Of a stretch of 23,617 nt of DNA, positions 23,347 to 23,617 are shown one piece after another. Under the pieces are notes generated by a model, which was given only the letters and a program-made list of their open reading frames with translations, was not told the origin of the DNA and ran no database searches. The stretch is from contig DBMR01000070.1 of NCBI GenBank assembly GCA_002298785.1, positions 1-23,617 on the forward strand, read 5' to 3'. The position numbers and the translations under genes are program-made. The DNA comes from Verrucomicrobia subdivision 3 bacterium UBA693. Its GTDB lineage: Bacteria; Verrucomicrobiota; Verrucomicrobiia; Limisphaerales; UBA8199. How positions within the stretch are numbered: position 1 is the first letter of the stretch; each line of letters opens with the position of its first letter.

Positions 23347-23426
23347 GTGCCCACCCGGCAGTCATTGATCGAACGCCTCCGCGATCTCGATGACCAGCCG
23401 AGTTGGTGCGAGTTCTTCGACAAGGC
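23347..23426 (+). pseudogene. N-terminal fragment of an ECF sigma factor
   Basis: From a GTG at 23347 the frame reads VPTRQSLIERLRDLDDQPSW and CEFFDK, closely matching the start of a small ECF sigma group common in Verrucomicrobiota and Planctomycetota (TRQSLL.RL.D..DQ.SW..FFD.Y). Just after FFDK the similarity ends at about 23426 and the frame stops at 23458-23460. All functional regions are missing, so this is a relic. Confidence 0.6.
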
Positions 23427-23617
23427 CCGGAAACGACTCTGCACAGTTTCTGGCGCTTGATCCGCTGGGGAACGCTCTGGTCGCCGGCTACACTACCGGC
23501 CAATTCCCGATAGTGAGTGCGTATCAGTCCGGAATCGGTGGTGGAGTTTGGGATGCCTTCCTAATAAAAATCGGGATGGGCGAGAATCTCAAGATTGATT
23601 CCGCTGAAAAACCTCCC
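23427..23617 (+). pseudogene. SBBP-repeat protein fragment, running off the window
   Basis: In a frame shifted by one base from the sigma fragment, codons from 23429 read GNDSAQFLALDPLGNALVAG followed by YTTGQFPIVSAYQSGIGGG and VWDAFLIKI. This is a seven-bladed beta-propeller (SBBP) repeat, usually found in large surface or secreted proteins. It has no start of its own and joins the sigma fragment abruptly, so it appears to be the 3' part of a broken gene. After DAFLIKI the sequence GMGENLKIDSAEKPP is not repeat-like and the frame is open to the window end. Confidence 0.6.

Noticed and set aside
1..23617. CRISPR array, tRNA or rRNA genes, phage structural genes
   Set aside because: I saw no regularly spaced repeats, no rRNA-like or complete tRNA-like structure and no phage protein motif on either strand.

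Overview
The window looks like a GC-rich chromosomal segment of a Verrucomicrobiota bacterium, probably from the Pedosphaera/Limisphaera side, with Planctomycetota as the alternative. The clues are an extracytoplasmic-function sigma factor coupled to a large membrane-anchored Ser/Thr kinase with TPR-like repeats, a secreted S1 sulfatase, DUF5060/GH140-like and SGNH proteins with signal peptides, and relics of DUF1566, SBBP-repeat and small sigma-factor genes. The taxonomy is inferred from gene families, not from a marker gene.

Region 1 (60-4878, minus strand) is the most interesting. Three overlapping genes read leftward: an AbiEi-like antitoxin/regulator whose N-terminus resembles an Mrr-type PD-(D/E)XK fold, an AbiEii-like nucleotidyltransferase, and a 964-residue protein joining a zinc-cysteine cluster, an archaeo-eukaryotic primase domain, an SF2 helicase and a C-terminal DUF559/Vsr-like nuclease (the TOTE-type conflict-system architecture). 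The gene overlaps (25 and 4 bases) imply translational coupling. Just upstream lies a 52-base operator-like dyad made of four GTGAAC half-sites sharing one centre, with three more copies farther upstream. I read this as a self-regulated defence or conflict island in which an AbiE-type toxin-antitoxin pair is wired to a primase-helicase-nuclease effector.

Region 2 (about 4925-6029) is mostly non-coding. It holds structured inverted repeats, a small ParB/KorB-like HTH gene that may be a 5'-truncated recombinase-associated gene, and about 430 bases with no supportable gene. Region 3 (6030-10666, minus) holds the ECF sigma/Ser-Thr kinase pair, overlapping by 8 bases, and a separate DUF4143-type AAA ATPase.

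Region 4 (10906-16070, plus) is a four-gene operon in which each junction is a 4-base ATGA overlap: an exported two-repeat LTxxQ-helical protein with a C-terminal PEBP domain, an S1 sulfatase, a metallophosphoesterase, and the first ~65 codons of a DUF1566-type gene. That last gene is cut off at about 16070 by the remnant of an IS1380-like transposase carrying two frameshifts. Region 5 (16458-23106, minus) is a convergent three-gene set of exported polysaccharide-acting proteins: a DUF5060/GH140-like glycosidase, an SGNH esterase, and a giant Asp-box beta-propeller/SGNH protein. Region 6 (23107-23617) is a gene graveyard in which an N-terminal ECF sigma fragment runs out of frame into an SBBP-repeat fragment that leaves the window.
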